Source of the DNA: Nostoc sp. LEGE 12450
GTDB taxonomy: Bacteria; Cyanobacteriota; Cyanobacteriia; Cyanobacteriales; Nostocaceae
Assembly: GCF_015206895.1 (NCBI RefSeq)
Contig: NZ_JADEXU010000014.1
Location: forward strand, 20,611 to 84,610
DNA length: 64,000 nt
Reading direction: 5' to 3'
Shown here piece by piece: positions 18,973 to 28,102 of this stretch (position 1 is its first letter; each line of letters begins with the position of its first letter). The position numbers and the translations under genes were made by a program. Under the pieces are notes generated by a model. It had not been told where the DNA came from. It did no database searches and worked only from the letters and a program-made list of their open reading frames with translations.

Positions 18973-20604
18973 CTACCAAATCATGCGATCGCGCCATTTT
19001 TCCAATGTCTTCGCTTTAACCCCTGGAACTCTTTCTAAATCTTGTAAAGATGTAAATTTTTGCTGTTGACGGCTAAGAATTATCCGTTGTGCTAACTTCT
19101 TACCCGCGCCAGGAAGAGTTTCTAATTCTGCCAGACTTGCAGTATTAATATTTATTTTTTTAATTACTTGTACTTCACTTGATGAAGAACTTTTTATTTG
19201 GGGACAGCGTGTTTGTTCTAATTTCACCTTTTCTTGAATCGCTGGTGGTAAACCGGGTTTCACTTTGGCATAAAGACGAGCAAATTCTCGCACATAGTGA
19301 GCCGCAACTATGGGATTTTCAATTACTACAAGTGTCTCATCATTACCATTATTGGCAGCATCTGACCAATTATGAGAACCTGTAATTACTGTTTGGCTAT
19401 CTATTACACCAAATTTGTGATGTAATAAATCGCCTTTAGGTAACACAGGTACACCTACAGTAGTAATGGGATTTTGCCAAGGATGGTTATCAACTTCATA
19501 TTTACATTTATTACTGAGAGCAACTCCCATCATATCTAAGGCTTCACTGTAGGGACGATAGGCAAATTGTGGTTCAATTAAAGCGCGAATTTGCACATTT
19601 TGTTGATGGCGATTTTCTAAGATATTGGCAAGTCGCTGATCGGAAAGGACAAATAAGGCCATGTCAACAGATTTGGTTGCTGAATCTAAAGTTTTACCAA
19701 TTAAACCATTACTACTATTACTCCAGGGTTCAGTGGGGGAAGTAGGCGAAAATTGAACAGTAATTGTGGTTTGATTTAATGTAATTTTTTTAGGCGATCG
19801 CATCGGTTTTTGTAACCCAAATCGACTATCTGGCTTACCTTCTGGCCCATCTCCCCACATAATATTAAACTCTTCTGTAAATAAAGATGCTAATTCTGGG
19901 CTGTCAATCTGCAATAAGTTATTGGCATTACCTAAAGTATTGGAATTTGTGAAATCACCATAAGTATCACTTAAAGTAAAATTCGCTGAAGTGATAATTA
20001 CAATGCGATTATCTACAATCACAAATTTATGGTGCATCAAGCTGCTACCTGCTGAACCATCTGCTCGATCGTCTATCCAGGGAATTTTAGCATTCTGCAA
20101 AATTATTAAAGCATCTCTTTGATTGATTTCTGCTGGACTGAGTTGATTATCTTGGTTAATATCGATAAATTTACGAAATTCGTTGTAGCGTTCTTGTTCC
20201 CTTTTATCTAACTTACTTACTTCAGCAGATGTCAAACTACTCCAAGGTCTGCTGTAGATATTTTCTAAAATTATCCTGACTTTTACCCCAGCTTTTTGTC
20301 TCTCAACCAATGCTTGGGCAACTTTGGGTAAACGTAATTCTTGCACCGCCACATCGATCGTAGATTTAGCGTGTGTAATAGCATTGACAATTTCTTTTTC
20401 TAAATCATCTCCCAAGCGAGTTTGCTGACGGTAAGGTTCTTTGTATTCTGAAGACTCAGAATGGTTAAAGTAAACTTGAACTAAAGGGTCTTGTGGTAAA
20501 GGTGTTGGACGCTGATTGAAAGACTGGACTCGTTGACAACCAGCGAGGGAGAATATCAGTAAAAAGATATATGAAAAATATCTTTGTCTAGAGATAAGTT
20601 GCAC
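18973..20604 (-). CDS. Phospholipase D-like lipoprotein with EF-hand and helix-hairpin-helix
   Basis: A 543-aa predicted lipoprotein. The signal peptide ends in lipobox LAGC (Cys23). Two PLD domains carry HKD motifs: HHKFVIVDNRIVIITSANFT and HHKFGVIDSQTVITGSHNWS. Between them an EF-hand-like loop, DINQDNQLSPAE (about 149-160), is inserted in the first PLD domain. The last ~60 residues are ComEA-like helix-hairpin-helix DNA-binding repeats (ININTASLAELETLPGAGKK, VPGVKAKTLEKW). Phosphodiesterase or nuclease activity on envelope-exposed DNA is the simplest reading; the calcium and DNA modules support it but are not proof. Confidence 0.88.
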   Translation of the reverse strand: MQLISRQRYFSYIFLLIFSLAGCQRVQSFNQRPTPLPQDPLVQVYFNHSESSEYKEPYRQQTRLGDDLEKEIVNAITHAKSTIDVAVQELRLPKVAQALVERQKAGVKVRIILENIYSRPWSSLTSAEVSKLDKREQERYNEFRKFIDINQDNQLSPAEINQRDALIILQNAKIPWIDDRADGSAGSSLMHHKFVIVDNRIVIITSANFTLSDTYGDFTNSNTLGNANNLLQIDSPELASLFTEEFNIMWGDGPEGKPDSRFGLQKPMRSPKKITLNQTTITVQFSPTSPTEPWSNSSNGLIGKTLDSATKSVDMALFVLSDQRLANILENRHQQNVQIRALIEPQFAYRPYSEALDMMGVALSNKCKYEVDNHPWQNPITTVGVPVLPKGDLLHHKFGVIDSQTVITGSHNWSDAANNGNDETLVVIENPIVAAHYVREFARLYAKVKPGLPPAIQEKVKLEQTRCPQIKSSSSSEVQVIKKININTASLAELETLPGAGKKLAQRIILSRQQQKFTSLQDLERVPGVKAKTLEKWRDRMIW

Positions 20605-20822
20605 TGTAATCTGTTAAAAGTGGATTGGGAGTGGACAGATTTATCATTCCCAAAATTTTGTGTTCTAAATTAATTAGAAAAATAACTTTCCAAACAAAGG
20701 GAAAAATCCACTCCTAGATGCAGAATTACAAAGATTTTTTTCAGGATTTATCCGCGTAAACTGCATCTTCTGAAAAGATCGCCAGCTTATTACCAAAGTG
20801 TGTTCTCACCATTATCGGCTAT
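20605..20822. other. Divergent promoter region
   Basis: A 218-base gap between the divergently transcribed PLD lipoprotein and cysteine desulfurase genes. It must hold both promoters; no specific operator was recognised. Confidence 0.4.
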
Positions 20823-21992
20823 ATGCAAATTTATCTAGATTACAGCGCTACTACTCCCACTCGAAAAGAAGCGATCGCAGTTATCCAAACAGTCCTGACT
20901 CAACAGTGGGGCAATCCTTCCAGCTTACATGAGTGGGGACAACGGGCTACAACAGTTGTTGAACAAGCCAGAGTTCAAGTTGCTGGTTTAATTAACGCTG
21001 CCAATCCTGAATCAATCGTTTTTACCTCTGGTGGCACTGAGGCAAATAATTTAGCGATTATGGGTGTGGCTCGGTTGTATGCTGTTCCTCAACATATAAT
21101 TATTTCCAGCGTCGAGCATTCCGCAATTTCAGAAACAGTAAAGTTACTAGAAATGTGGGGTTGGGAAGTTACGCGCTTGTCTGTAGATATTAAAGGTAGA
21201 GTCAATCCTCTAGATTTAAAGGCGGCGTTGCGACATAACACAATTTTAGTTTCCATAATTTACGGTCAAAGTGAAGTAGGGACTGTGCAACCGATCGCAG
21301 CATTGGGTAAGATTGTGCGATTGCATAGTGCTTTGTTCCATACAGATGCGGTTCAAGCTGCGGGACGTTTACCCATAGATGTGCAACAACTTCCTGTAGA
21401 CTTACTTAGTCTTTCCAGTCATAAAATATATGGGCCGCAAGGTGTAGGGGCGCTGTATGTGCGTCCTGGTGTAGAATTGATGCCCTTATTGGGTGGCGGT
21501 GGGCAAGAAATGGGGCTGCGTTCTGGTACGCAAGCAGTACCAATAATTGCCGGGTTTGGTGTAGCAGCAGAATTAGCAGCGCAAGAATTGGCTACAGAAA
21601 CACCACGGTTAATTGAGTTACGCGATCGCGCCTTTGCCCAATTAGTTGAAATTCCTGGTTTAATTCCTACAGGGGACGGCTGCGATCGTTTACCTCACCA
21701 TGTGAGTATGTGCTTAGAAAACGCTGACGGGAAAAAACTTAGCGGTAAAGCCTTGGTACGACAGCTAAACCTTGCTGGCATCGGCATCAGTGCTGGTGCT
21801 GCCTGTCACAGTGGTAAACTTAGCCCTAGCCCAATATTGTTAGCGATGGGCTATTCCGAAAAAGCTGCCTTGGGCGGAATTCGCATTACATTAGGGCGTG
21901 ATACTACCGCAGATGATATAGATTGGACGGTAATGGTATTGAAGCAAGTTTTGCAAAGGCTAACACCGGATTTATCTTTAGTTAAGCGTTAA
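20823..21992 (+). CDS. Cysteine desulfurase (NifS/IscS family)
   Basis: A 389-aa class V aminotransferase-fold, PLP-dependent enzyme that removes sulfur from cysteine for Fe-S clusters and thiolation. The N-terminus is YLDYSATTP. PLP lysine is Lys201 in SSHKIYGP and the catalytic cysteine is Cys328 in SAGAACHSGK, on a short loop as in the NifS/IscS subgroup. The loop YGQSEVGTVQ replaces the usual N-N-E-[TV]-G, a minor oddity. No Fe-S scaffold or nif gene is adjacent. HIP1 sites occur in it, unlike the next gene. Confidence 0.92.
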   Translation: MQIYLDYSATTPTRKEAIAVIQTVLTQQWGNPSSLHEWGQRATTVVEQARVQVAGLINAANPESIVFTSGGTEANNLAIMGVARLYAVPQHIIISSVEHSAISETVKLLEMWGWEVTRLSVDIKGRVNPLDLKAALRHNTILVSIIYGQSEVGTVQPIAALGKIVRLHSALFHTDAVQAAGRLPIDVQQLPVDLLSLSSHKIYGPQGVGALYVRPGVELMPLLGGGGQEMGLRSGTQAVPIIAGFGVAAELAAQELATETPRLIELRDRAFAQLVEIPGLIPTGDGCDRLPHHVSMCLENADGKKLSGKALVRQLNLAGIGISAGAACHSGKLSPSPILLAMGYSEKAALGGIRITLGRDTTADDIDWTVMVLKQVLQRLTPDLSLVKR

Positions 21993-22034
21993 ATTATTGG
22001 CAACGCTACTAAGATTTAAACCGTGTAAAGTTAT

Positions 22035-25000
22035 ATGTCAAAAATTAACCAGATCCAAAATGAACTACGGGAACAAAGCGGTGAAAAGTTCCAAAAGATT
22101 GCCGATGCTTACCTCCACAAAAAAGGATATGAGCAGATTAATCCCCTTGGATCTGTAATTGGCGCTGACAAAGTGAGGACAGGAACTCCTGATACATTAG
22201 TAGTGTTACCTAATGGAAAGTATGTCTTTGCAGAATACACAACAGAGAAGAAAGGAGTTGCTCAGAAATTTAAGAAAGACCTCGACAAGTGCTTTGATGA
22301 GGTAAAAACTGGAATATCTGTTGGAAAAATCCAAGAGATAGTTTTATGTCACACATCGATGCTTTCCCCAGACGAAGAAGTTTTATTGAGGGAGGAATGC
22401 CAGAACCGGGGAGTCAACCTTAATATCTTTGGTCTTGGCCCTATATCTTATGATCTTTACCAAAAATATCCAGGCATTGCAAGAGATTTCCTTGGAGTTG
22501 AGGTAGATACAGGACAAATCGTTGATCTTGATGAATTTATTAAGGCTTACGATAAAAAAGCGGCTACTCCTCTTAATACAACTTTCCACTTTCGAGAGGA
22601 AGAGTTAGAGCAAGTATCGCAAGGATTAAATAACAGTAATCTTGTTATTGTGTTTGGCAAGGCAGGCATTGGTAAATCTCGATTGGCGCTCGAATGTTGC
22701 AATCAATTTTTAGCAAGTCACCCTGAATATCAGGTTAAATGTATTTTTATTCGAGGAGCAGATATTTTTGAGGATCTCCGTGTCTATTTTTCAGAACCGG
22801 GTTGTCACCTCATTTTTATAGATGATGCAAATCGGGTCAACTCATTTGAGTACTTCATTCAAATCCTTCATGATCAACGCGAGGATCAACAAATAAAGGT
22901 CATTGCTACTGTTCGAGATTATGCCTTTGAAAAAGTTAAGGAATTAGCGCAGTCTTATAAAAATTGGACTGAGATAGAGCTAAACTCTTTGGATGAAAAT
23001 CAGATAAAGCAAATACTTCAGGATGAGTACGAAATTCTTAATTCCCTCTATCTCAATAGAATTGCCGACATTGCACAAGGCAATCCTCGTCTTGCAATCA
23101 TGGCTGCACTCTTAGCTAAACGGGAAAATAGACTTGACAGTATTAATAACGTATCTAATCTTTACGACGAGTATTATTCTTCAATCCGAAAAGATTTGCA
23201 AGAACTCGGTGATGAAAACCTCTTAAAAGCTGCTGGGATTGTTGCATTTTTTAGGACGGTAGATCGTTCAAATGAAAATATGATGGAGGAAATTGAGACA
23301 GCATTCGGTATTAACCAAGAAGTTTTTTGGAAAGCTGTTCGCCAGCTAGATGACTATGAATTTCTCGATATGTATGAGAATGAAATCGTGCAAGTCTCTG
23401 ATCAAGTTCTGGCCACCTATCTTTTTTACCGTGTCTTCTTTAAGGAAAAATTACTCAATTTTGCTACTCTCATAAATTACTTTTTCCCTCAGCTTCAGTA
23501 TCGACTTGTTGACGCGCTAAATCCTGTTATGAATAACTTTGATAGTGAAATAATTAAAGAGGTAATTCGTCCACACGTTAATCAAGCATGGGAAACATAT
23601 CAAAGTGCAGGAAACGAAAAAAATCTGATGCACTTCATACAGGTGTTCTGGTTCCTTAAGCAAACAGACATCCTTGTATATATTCATAAGTGCATTTCCG
23701 CAATGGAACCGGAATTAGCAGACCTCTCTAAATTGAAAATTGAGCCTAACTCTAATATTTCATCACCTTCTATCCTCAGCACACTAGGGTTATTCAACCA
23801 TTCAAATGAGAATAATCTTCAAATGGCATTAGAGCTTATTTTGGAGTATGTCACAAAACGATCGACCGAAATATCGCAAGTGCTTTACCTTCTTACCGAA
23901 CGATTTGGATTTGATCACGAATCCTATCGTTATGGATTTGCTATTCAGCAGATAGTAGTTGATGTACTGTGGGAACGGGTTAAAGATGGTGAAGACATAA
24001 TGTTTTCAAAGCTATTTCTCGCGGTGGCTGAACATTATCTTTACACCGACTTAAACACTACTAGGATGAAAGGGAAAGGGATCAACATCTTTAACTTCAC
24101 CTTACCACCAACTTCAGAACTGGCTGAACTTAGACAAAAAATTTGGCAGAGGGTATTCCAACTTTATCAAGTACCTATTCTCAAGAAAGATGTGCTTAAT
24201 CTTCTTTACAACTACAGTATATCAGGCTACAAAGTCTCAGTAAATGAAATAATTATCCAAGATTCATCTGAGGTGCTTCCTTTTATTGAGTCATATCTGG
24301 ATACCAGTAGCTATTCTCATTGCCTCATAGTTCAAAGCTACTTAGATAAATTAGAGGCTCAAAAATTAGAAATCTCTAAAAATGACCATAAAACCATTGT
24401 TTTGATTAAAATCATAGCTGATTTATGGAGATGTCTATTGTGTGAAGCTTTGCGCGATTTATTTACAAATAAAACCTATGCAATGTCTGAAGTTCTTATT
24501 TCTGATCGACTAGAGAGACGATATCTAAATCTAGAATATGAGGAATACGAGCAACTTAGGCAACAACGAATTCAAGACTTCTTTGTAAACTACAACTTGG
24601 AAGACTACAAACAATTCTTTGAGCAATGCCTTGAGATTCAGGAGGAAACAGACCGCCGAAATCATAATACATACCATCTTCCAAGCCAAGTAGCCAGAGT
24701 ACTTATTAACCTGGCAAATCGAGATCCACAACTCTATGCTGATGTAGTTCAAGATTACATTAGTCTTGGAAATCCACTGAGGATTAATGATTTTCGACTT
24801 ATCAATCACTTAATTCAAATATTAGGTATTAATAAAACCTATGAGATTCTAAAGCAAAGTTCTTATTCTTTAAAAAGAAAGTGGTTGTTTGACTTTTATC
24901 AGTTATTACCTCAAGAACTGATTAGAGAAGAACATTTAGATCAACTTTATAGAATTTATCAAGAAAGTGATGTAAGTGATATACCACACGATTTGAACTT

Positions 25001-25859
25001 TGTCCTAAAATACCATACGCTAGATGAAAATCTATTGGTTAAGATAGTCGAAATTCTCCTGAAAAATGGTTATGAAAACTCTAATAAGTCTCATCCACTA
25101 TCATGCTTGTTTCATAGATATGAAGTCAATACAACTTTACTTAACCTTTTACATAACCAATTAAATTTACTGAAACAAGCTTATCTTCAAGTACTGAAAA
25201 ATGACTGGGATCTAGATGAGAATGGACAATACTTTGCTTATATCCTGAAACGCGATCCAGAATTCATCCTTGAATACATGGATTGGATTTACCACCAAGA
25301 TTATCAATCATATCATTTTGATAATGGACGAGATTATTCCTTCCTCTGGCGATGTGACAACTATGAAAGCCTGATGAGCCAGATAATTGAATATGTTTAT
25401 CAACGGGATGAGGAGTATCTTAGCTTAGGCTCTATTAGACTTAGCAAATTCTTCATTCATAGTGAGGATTTAAAAGATCATGAAATTTTGTGGGAGCGGC
25501 AAGATAAGCTCCTGATGAAATTACTAGAATCTCGATGTAATGACATTCCGTTTAGCCAGTTTATATTTGATATAGTTACAAACTTCTCATATAAAAGAAG
25601 ACGTTCATTCGTTGAATTTTTTATAAAAAATAACGAAAAATTCGATGACTTTAAAAAAATTCGCTTAGAACCTAGCTCTTGGAGTTGTGTAGGAAGTTGG
25701 GTTCCCGTATATCAGAATCGCATTGAGTATTTAGAGTCACTGCTTCTACTTTTCAACAGTGTATCTTTTCTGCAACATAAGCAATACGTAGAAGGACTTA
25801 TTAAGGGGTTATGGGAAGAAATTGAAAGAGAAAAGAAGCGGAACTTCATGCATGACTAG
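22035..25859 (+). CDS. Large STAND ATPase with N-terminal nuclease-like domain (candidate anti-phage protein)
   Basis: A 1274-aa protein starting at ATG 22035, 43 bases after the desulfurase. Residues 1-150 look like a PD-(D/E)xK/Mrr-type module: EKFQKIADAYLHKKGY, Asp53 in GTPD, and Glu67 in FAEYTT. A STAND NTPase follows with Walker A GKAGIGKS at 208-215 and Walker B LIFIDD at 259-264. The remaining ~850 residues are helical, without a recognised repeat family. This architecture (effector, STAND ATPase, long helical sensor) matches Avs-type defence proteins; the role is inferred. No HIP1 site was seen in the whole gene, and it is AT-richer than its left neighbour, so horizontal origin is likely. 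The ExK lysine is unclear. Confidence 0.85.
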   Translation: MSKINQIQNELREQSGEKFQKIADAYLHKKGYEQINPLGSVIGADKVRTGTPDTLVVLPNGKYVFAEYTTEKKGVAQKFKKDLDKCFDEVKTGISVGKIQEIVLCHTSMLSPDEEVLLREECQNRGVNLNIFGLGPISYDLYQKYPGIARDFLGVEVDTGQIVDLDEFIKAYDKKAATPLNTTFHFREEELEQVSQGLNNSNLVIVFGKAGIGKSRLALECCNQFLASHPEYQVKCIFIRGADIFEDLRVYFSEPGCHLIFIDDANRVNSFEYFIQILHDQREDQQIKVIATVRDYAFEKVKELAQSYKNWTEIELNSLDENQIKQILQDEYEILNSLYLNRIADIAQGNPRLAIMAALLAKRENRLDSINNVSNLYDEYYSSIRKDLQELGDENLLKAAGIVAFFRTVDRSNENMMEEIETAFGINQEVFWKAVRQLDDYEFLDMYENEIVQVSDQVLATYLFYRVFFKEKLLNFATLINYFFPQLQYRLVDALNPVMNNFDSEIIKEVIRPHVNQAWETYQSAGNEKNLMHFIQVFWFLKQTDILVYIHKCISAMEPELADLSKLKIEPNSNISSPSILSTLGLFNHSNENNLQMALELILEYVTKRSTEISQVLYLLTERFGFDHESYRYGFAIQQIVVDVLWERVKDGEDIMFSKLFLAVAEHYLYTDLNTTRMKGKGINIFNFTLPPTSELAELRQKIWQRVFQLYQVPILKKDVLNLLYNYSISGYKVSVNEIIIQDSSEVLPFIESYLDTSSYSHCLIVQSYLDKLEAQKLEISKNDHKTIVLIKIIADLWRCLLCEALRDLFTNKTYAMSEVLISDRLERRYLNLEYEEYEQLRQQRIQDFFVNYNLEDYKQFFEQCLEIQEETDRRNHNTYHLPSQVARVLINLANRDPQLYADVVQDYISLGNPLRINDFRLINHLIQILGINKTYEILKQSSYSLKRKWLFDFYQLLPQELIREEHLDQLYRIYQESDVSDIPHDLNFVLKYHTLDENLLVKIVEILLKNGYENSNKSHPLSCLFHRYEVNTTLLNLLHNQLNLLKQAYLQVLKNDWDLDENGQYFAYILKRDPEFILEYMDWIYHQDYQSYHFDNGRDYSFLWRCDNYESLMSQIIEYVYQRDEEYLSLGSIRLSKFFIHSEDLKDHEILWERQDKLLMKLLESRCNDIPFSQFIFDIVTNFSYKRRRSFVEFFIKNNEKFDDFKKIRLEPSSWSCVGSWVPVYQNRIEYLESLLLLFNSVSFLQHKQYVEGLIKGLWEEIEREKKRNFMHD

Positions 25860-25896
25860 GTTATTAAATACTAGCTAATTTAAGGATAAAAACATC

Positions 25897-26124
25897 ATGA
25901 ACACTGCAAAACTCACCACTGATGGCACTCACCAAATAGTTATTTTGCCTGAAGACTTTCAACTCACTGGTACTGAAGTCTATATCAAAAAAATTGGTAA
26001 CGCCATTGTCCTCATTGCCAAAGATAACCCCTGGCAATCCCTAATAGAGAGTCTAGACAACTTTTCTGATGACTTCATGATTACTAGAGATCAGCCAGTT
26101 ATTGACACTAGAGAGAGCTTTTAA
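25897..26124 (+). CDS. vapB: VapB-type (AbrB-like) antitoxin
   Basis: A 75-aa protein whose N-terminal ~45 residues (KLTTDGTHQIVILPEDFQL) match a swapped-hairpin AbrB/VapB DNA-binding domain. The C-terminal part (WQSLIESLDNFSDDFM) is the toxin-binding tail. AAGGA at 25882-25886 serves as ribosome binding site. It lies 37 bases after the large STAND gene and directly before a broken vapC, so it now lacks an intact partner here. Its frame is intact. Confidence 0.82.
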   Translation: MNTAKLTTDGTHQIVILPEDFQLTGTEVYIKKIGNAIVLIAKDNPWQSLIESLDNFSDDFMITRDQPVIDTRESF

Positions 26125-26526
26125 ATACGATACCTGCTTGATACAAACATCTGCATTTACCTAATAAAGCAAAAACCCCAAAAAGTACTGGATAAATTCT
26201 AAACTCTTAGCATTTCTGATGTTGGTATCTCGTCTATCACCGTTGCTGAACTAGAATATGGAGTTGCAAAAAGTCAACAGCAAGAGAAAAACCGCATTGC
26301 CCTGCTACAATTTTTGCTACCTCTAGAAATTGTCGAATTCAATCAAGCATCTGCAACGATTTACGGCAGCATCAGAAGCGATCTCGAAAGTAGAGGACTT
26401 ATTATTGGTGCAATGGATATGCTCATTGCTTCTCATGCGCTCAGTTTAGGAGTTACCCTAGTCACCAATAATGTGCGAGAGTTTTCTCGTATTCCTGCAC
26501 TCCTATTAGAAAACTGGGTTGAGTAG
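26125..26526 (+). pseudogene. vapC: Decayed VapC PIN-domain toxin
   Basis: Reading from 26125 gives IRYLLDTNICIYLIKQK, then a TAA at 26200-26202 (codon 26), then SISDVGISSITVAELEYGVA, AMDMLIASHALSLG and a C-terminal NNVREFSRIPALLLENW. This is a clear VapC toxin, but the start is ATA where ATG is expected, and there is an in-frame stop. Acidic PIN residues are still readable (LDTN, AELEYG, GAMDM). The 3' part remains open to 26526. The toxin should be inactive unless the stop is read through or restarted internally. Confidence 0.85.
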
Positions 26527-26643
26527 TTGTTAATAGGCGAGGTATTCGGTATTGTTAAACGAGTTTTTCCTAAAAGGTAATATTTTGAGCCATAAAGGAG
26601 TTCAAGCACGACTTATTTTTATGACTTTTGAGGCTTTTATTGA

Positions 26644-26820
26644 ATGAATAAATTCATCATTGGGATTGGGGTGTTCATTGGCTCTACCATTGGCAGCTAC
26701 ATCCCAGTCTTGTGGGGTGGAAGTTTGCTATCCTTCGCCTCGATCTTCTTTAGCGTTATCGGTGGTATTGCAGGGATTTTGCTTGCGTATCGCGTATCAA
26801 AATATATAAGTTTTATCTGA
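26644..26820 (+). CDS. Small glycine-zipper membrane protein (58 aa)
   Basis: ATG 26644 to TGA 26820 encodes 58 residues. Two hydrophobic helices, about 3-24 and 30-52, are rich in G/S and have small-residue spacing (IGVFIGSTIGSYIP, VIGGIAGILLAY), with a short basic tail. It resembles short two-helix membrane proteins found in many bacteria. No strong ribosome binding site lies just upstream. It sits between the broken TA module and DUF1995. Function unknown. Confidence 0.6.
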   Translation: MNKFIIGIGVFIGSTIGSYIPVLWGGSLLSFASIFFSVIGGIAGILLAYRVSKYISFI

Positions 26821-27009
26821 TCGGCGCTCTATGCGGTTATCGCTGAAAGTTTTAAACGAGTCTTTTTACAACAGGTAAAATTTTAAATGTGTCTTCTATG
26901 CGATCGGATCGCACTCTAAATTTGGAATGTAAAACACCTTTGTGTTTACTCCCTCAATCATAGCCAATACTGGAACAATGGAAGTAATGCTAAAGCGACA
27001 CAAAAAACT

Positions 27010-27744
27010 ATGAGTGAACTTCCTAATACCCTTGAAGATGCGATCGCCCAATCTCGTACAGCCGTCCAAGCTGCCCTTGCCGATGGTTGTAATCGCATAC
27101 AAGTTGAGTTACTGTTTCCAGAACTCAAGTTTATGCCCGTGGCGGAACAATTTATGCCACTGTTTACAGAATACGATTCCCGTTTGAAGGTTTTCTTTGC
27201 TGACGCGGGTGCTGCGGCTTTAGCCCGTCGCAATTGGACAGATGCACCATTTCAAATTTTGGATATTGGTACGGGAAGGACTGCTTCCTTGCAAACAAAA
27301 ATTCAGCCAGAGGATGAAATTTTCTTATTCATTGCCCCCACTTCCGTAGAAGTACCGCAGGTGGAAAAGCTATGTCAAGAAATAGGCGATCGCCCTGTAG
27401 TCTTTTTAAATCCCCGTTTAGAAGATTCTGGAACTGTGGGCATTGGTTATGCAGCAAGGCAAACTCGTCTGCGTTTCACTAATACCATTGAATCCTGTTA
27501 TTACCTGCGCCCCATAGACGAGCAAAGCGCCCTATCTCGCTGCTATCCCGGACAGTGGGAAGTTTGGTTGGAAACCGACGGCGAATATCAAAGAATTGCT
27601 GAATTACCCACAAAACCATCGGGTGATGATTTGGATCAGATCCTTTTAAAAGGACAACCGCAAACAACAACGGATGCTGCACCTGCGAGAAAGCCCAATG
27701 TATTTAAGAGTTTGCAACGGTTCTTAAAAGCGTTGAGTAGTTAG
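27010..27744 (+). CDS. DUF1995 family protein
   Basis: A 244-aa protein of the DUF1995 family shared by cyanobacteria and chloroplasts; plant relatives include LPA3, involved in photosystem II assembly. Features are the opening LPNTLEDAIAQSRTAVQAALADG, then IQVELLFPELKFMPVAEQF, and the central IFLFIAPTSVEVPQVEKLC and GDRPVVFLNPRLED. No signal peptide. The role is not established; a link to photosynthetic membranes is inference from the plant relatives. Confidence 0.85.
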   Translation: MSELPNTLEDAIAQSRTAVQAALADGCNRIQVELLFPELKFMPVAEQFMPLFTEYDSRLKVFFADAGAAALARRNWTDAPFQILDIGTGRTASLQTKIQPEDEIFLFIAPTSVEVPQVEKLCQEIGDRPVVFLNPRLEDSGTVGIGYAARQTRLRFTNTIESCYYLRPIDEQSALSRCYPGQWEVWLETDGEYQRIAELPTKPSGDDLDQILLKGQPQTTTDAAPARKPNVFKSLQRFLKALSS

Positions 27745-28102
27745 GAGAAAGCAGAGGTAGTAGGAGGAAACTCGCTCATCTGCTACCTCATTTTGAGTTT
27801 TTTATTTATAAAACAGAAACTTAAGGAGGCAGGAGGCAGAAGGAGTGAATTAGTAGGGGATTCGACCCCTACTGATTTAGAGCCACTGAACAAGAGTTCA
27901 GTGCGAGTCTTAAACCCTTGCTCCCTATGTATGGTCGCGGCAGGAAACAGATAGCGACGGTGGCAAGCGAGTCTGCGTTTGCGCAGCGTCTCGTAGAGAG
28001 CGTTGGGCAGTTTTCCTCCTGCCTCCTGCCCTCTGCCTCCTGCCTTCCTTGATAAATATATTTTGCCAAAGAGACGCGATTAATCGCGTCTCTACAACTT
28101 GT
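27745..28102. repeat. Intergenic block of dispersed repeats
   Basis: About 360 bases between convergent genes. Contents: a gaggtag/ctacctc inverted pair followed by a T-rich stretch near 27755-27800 (possible terminator); an 8-bp hairpin agtagggg/cccctact at 27852-27873; a gtctgcgtttgcgcagcgtc repeat near 27970-27990; purine/pyrimidine STRR (cctcctgcc)n near 28015-28045; and the GAGACGCGAT palindrome at 28071-28094. Confidence 0.7.
28071..28094. repeat. GAGACGCGAT palindrome, copy 2
   Basis: A perfect inverted repeat, gagacgcgattaatcgcgtctc. It sits just after the stop of the metalloprotease gene (minus strand). Confidence 0.85.

Noticed and set aside
27852..27873. Possible tRNA-like T-loop (gattcgacccct)
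   Set aside because: It is a simple 8-bp hairpin with a 6-base loop; no acceptor, D or anticodon stems could be laid out.
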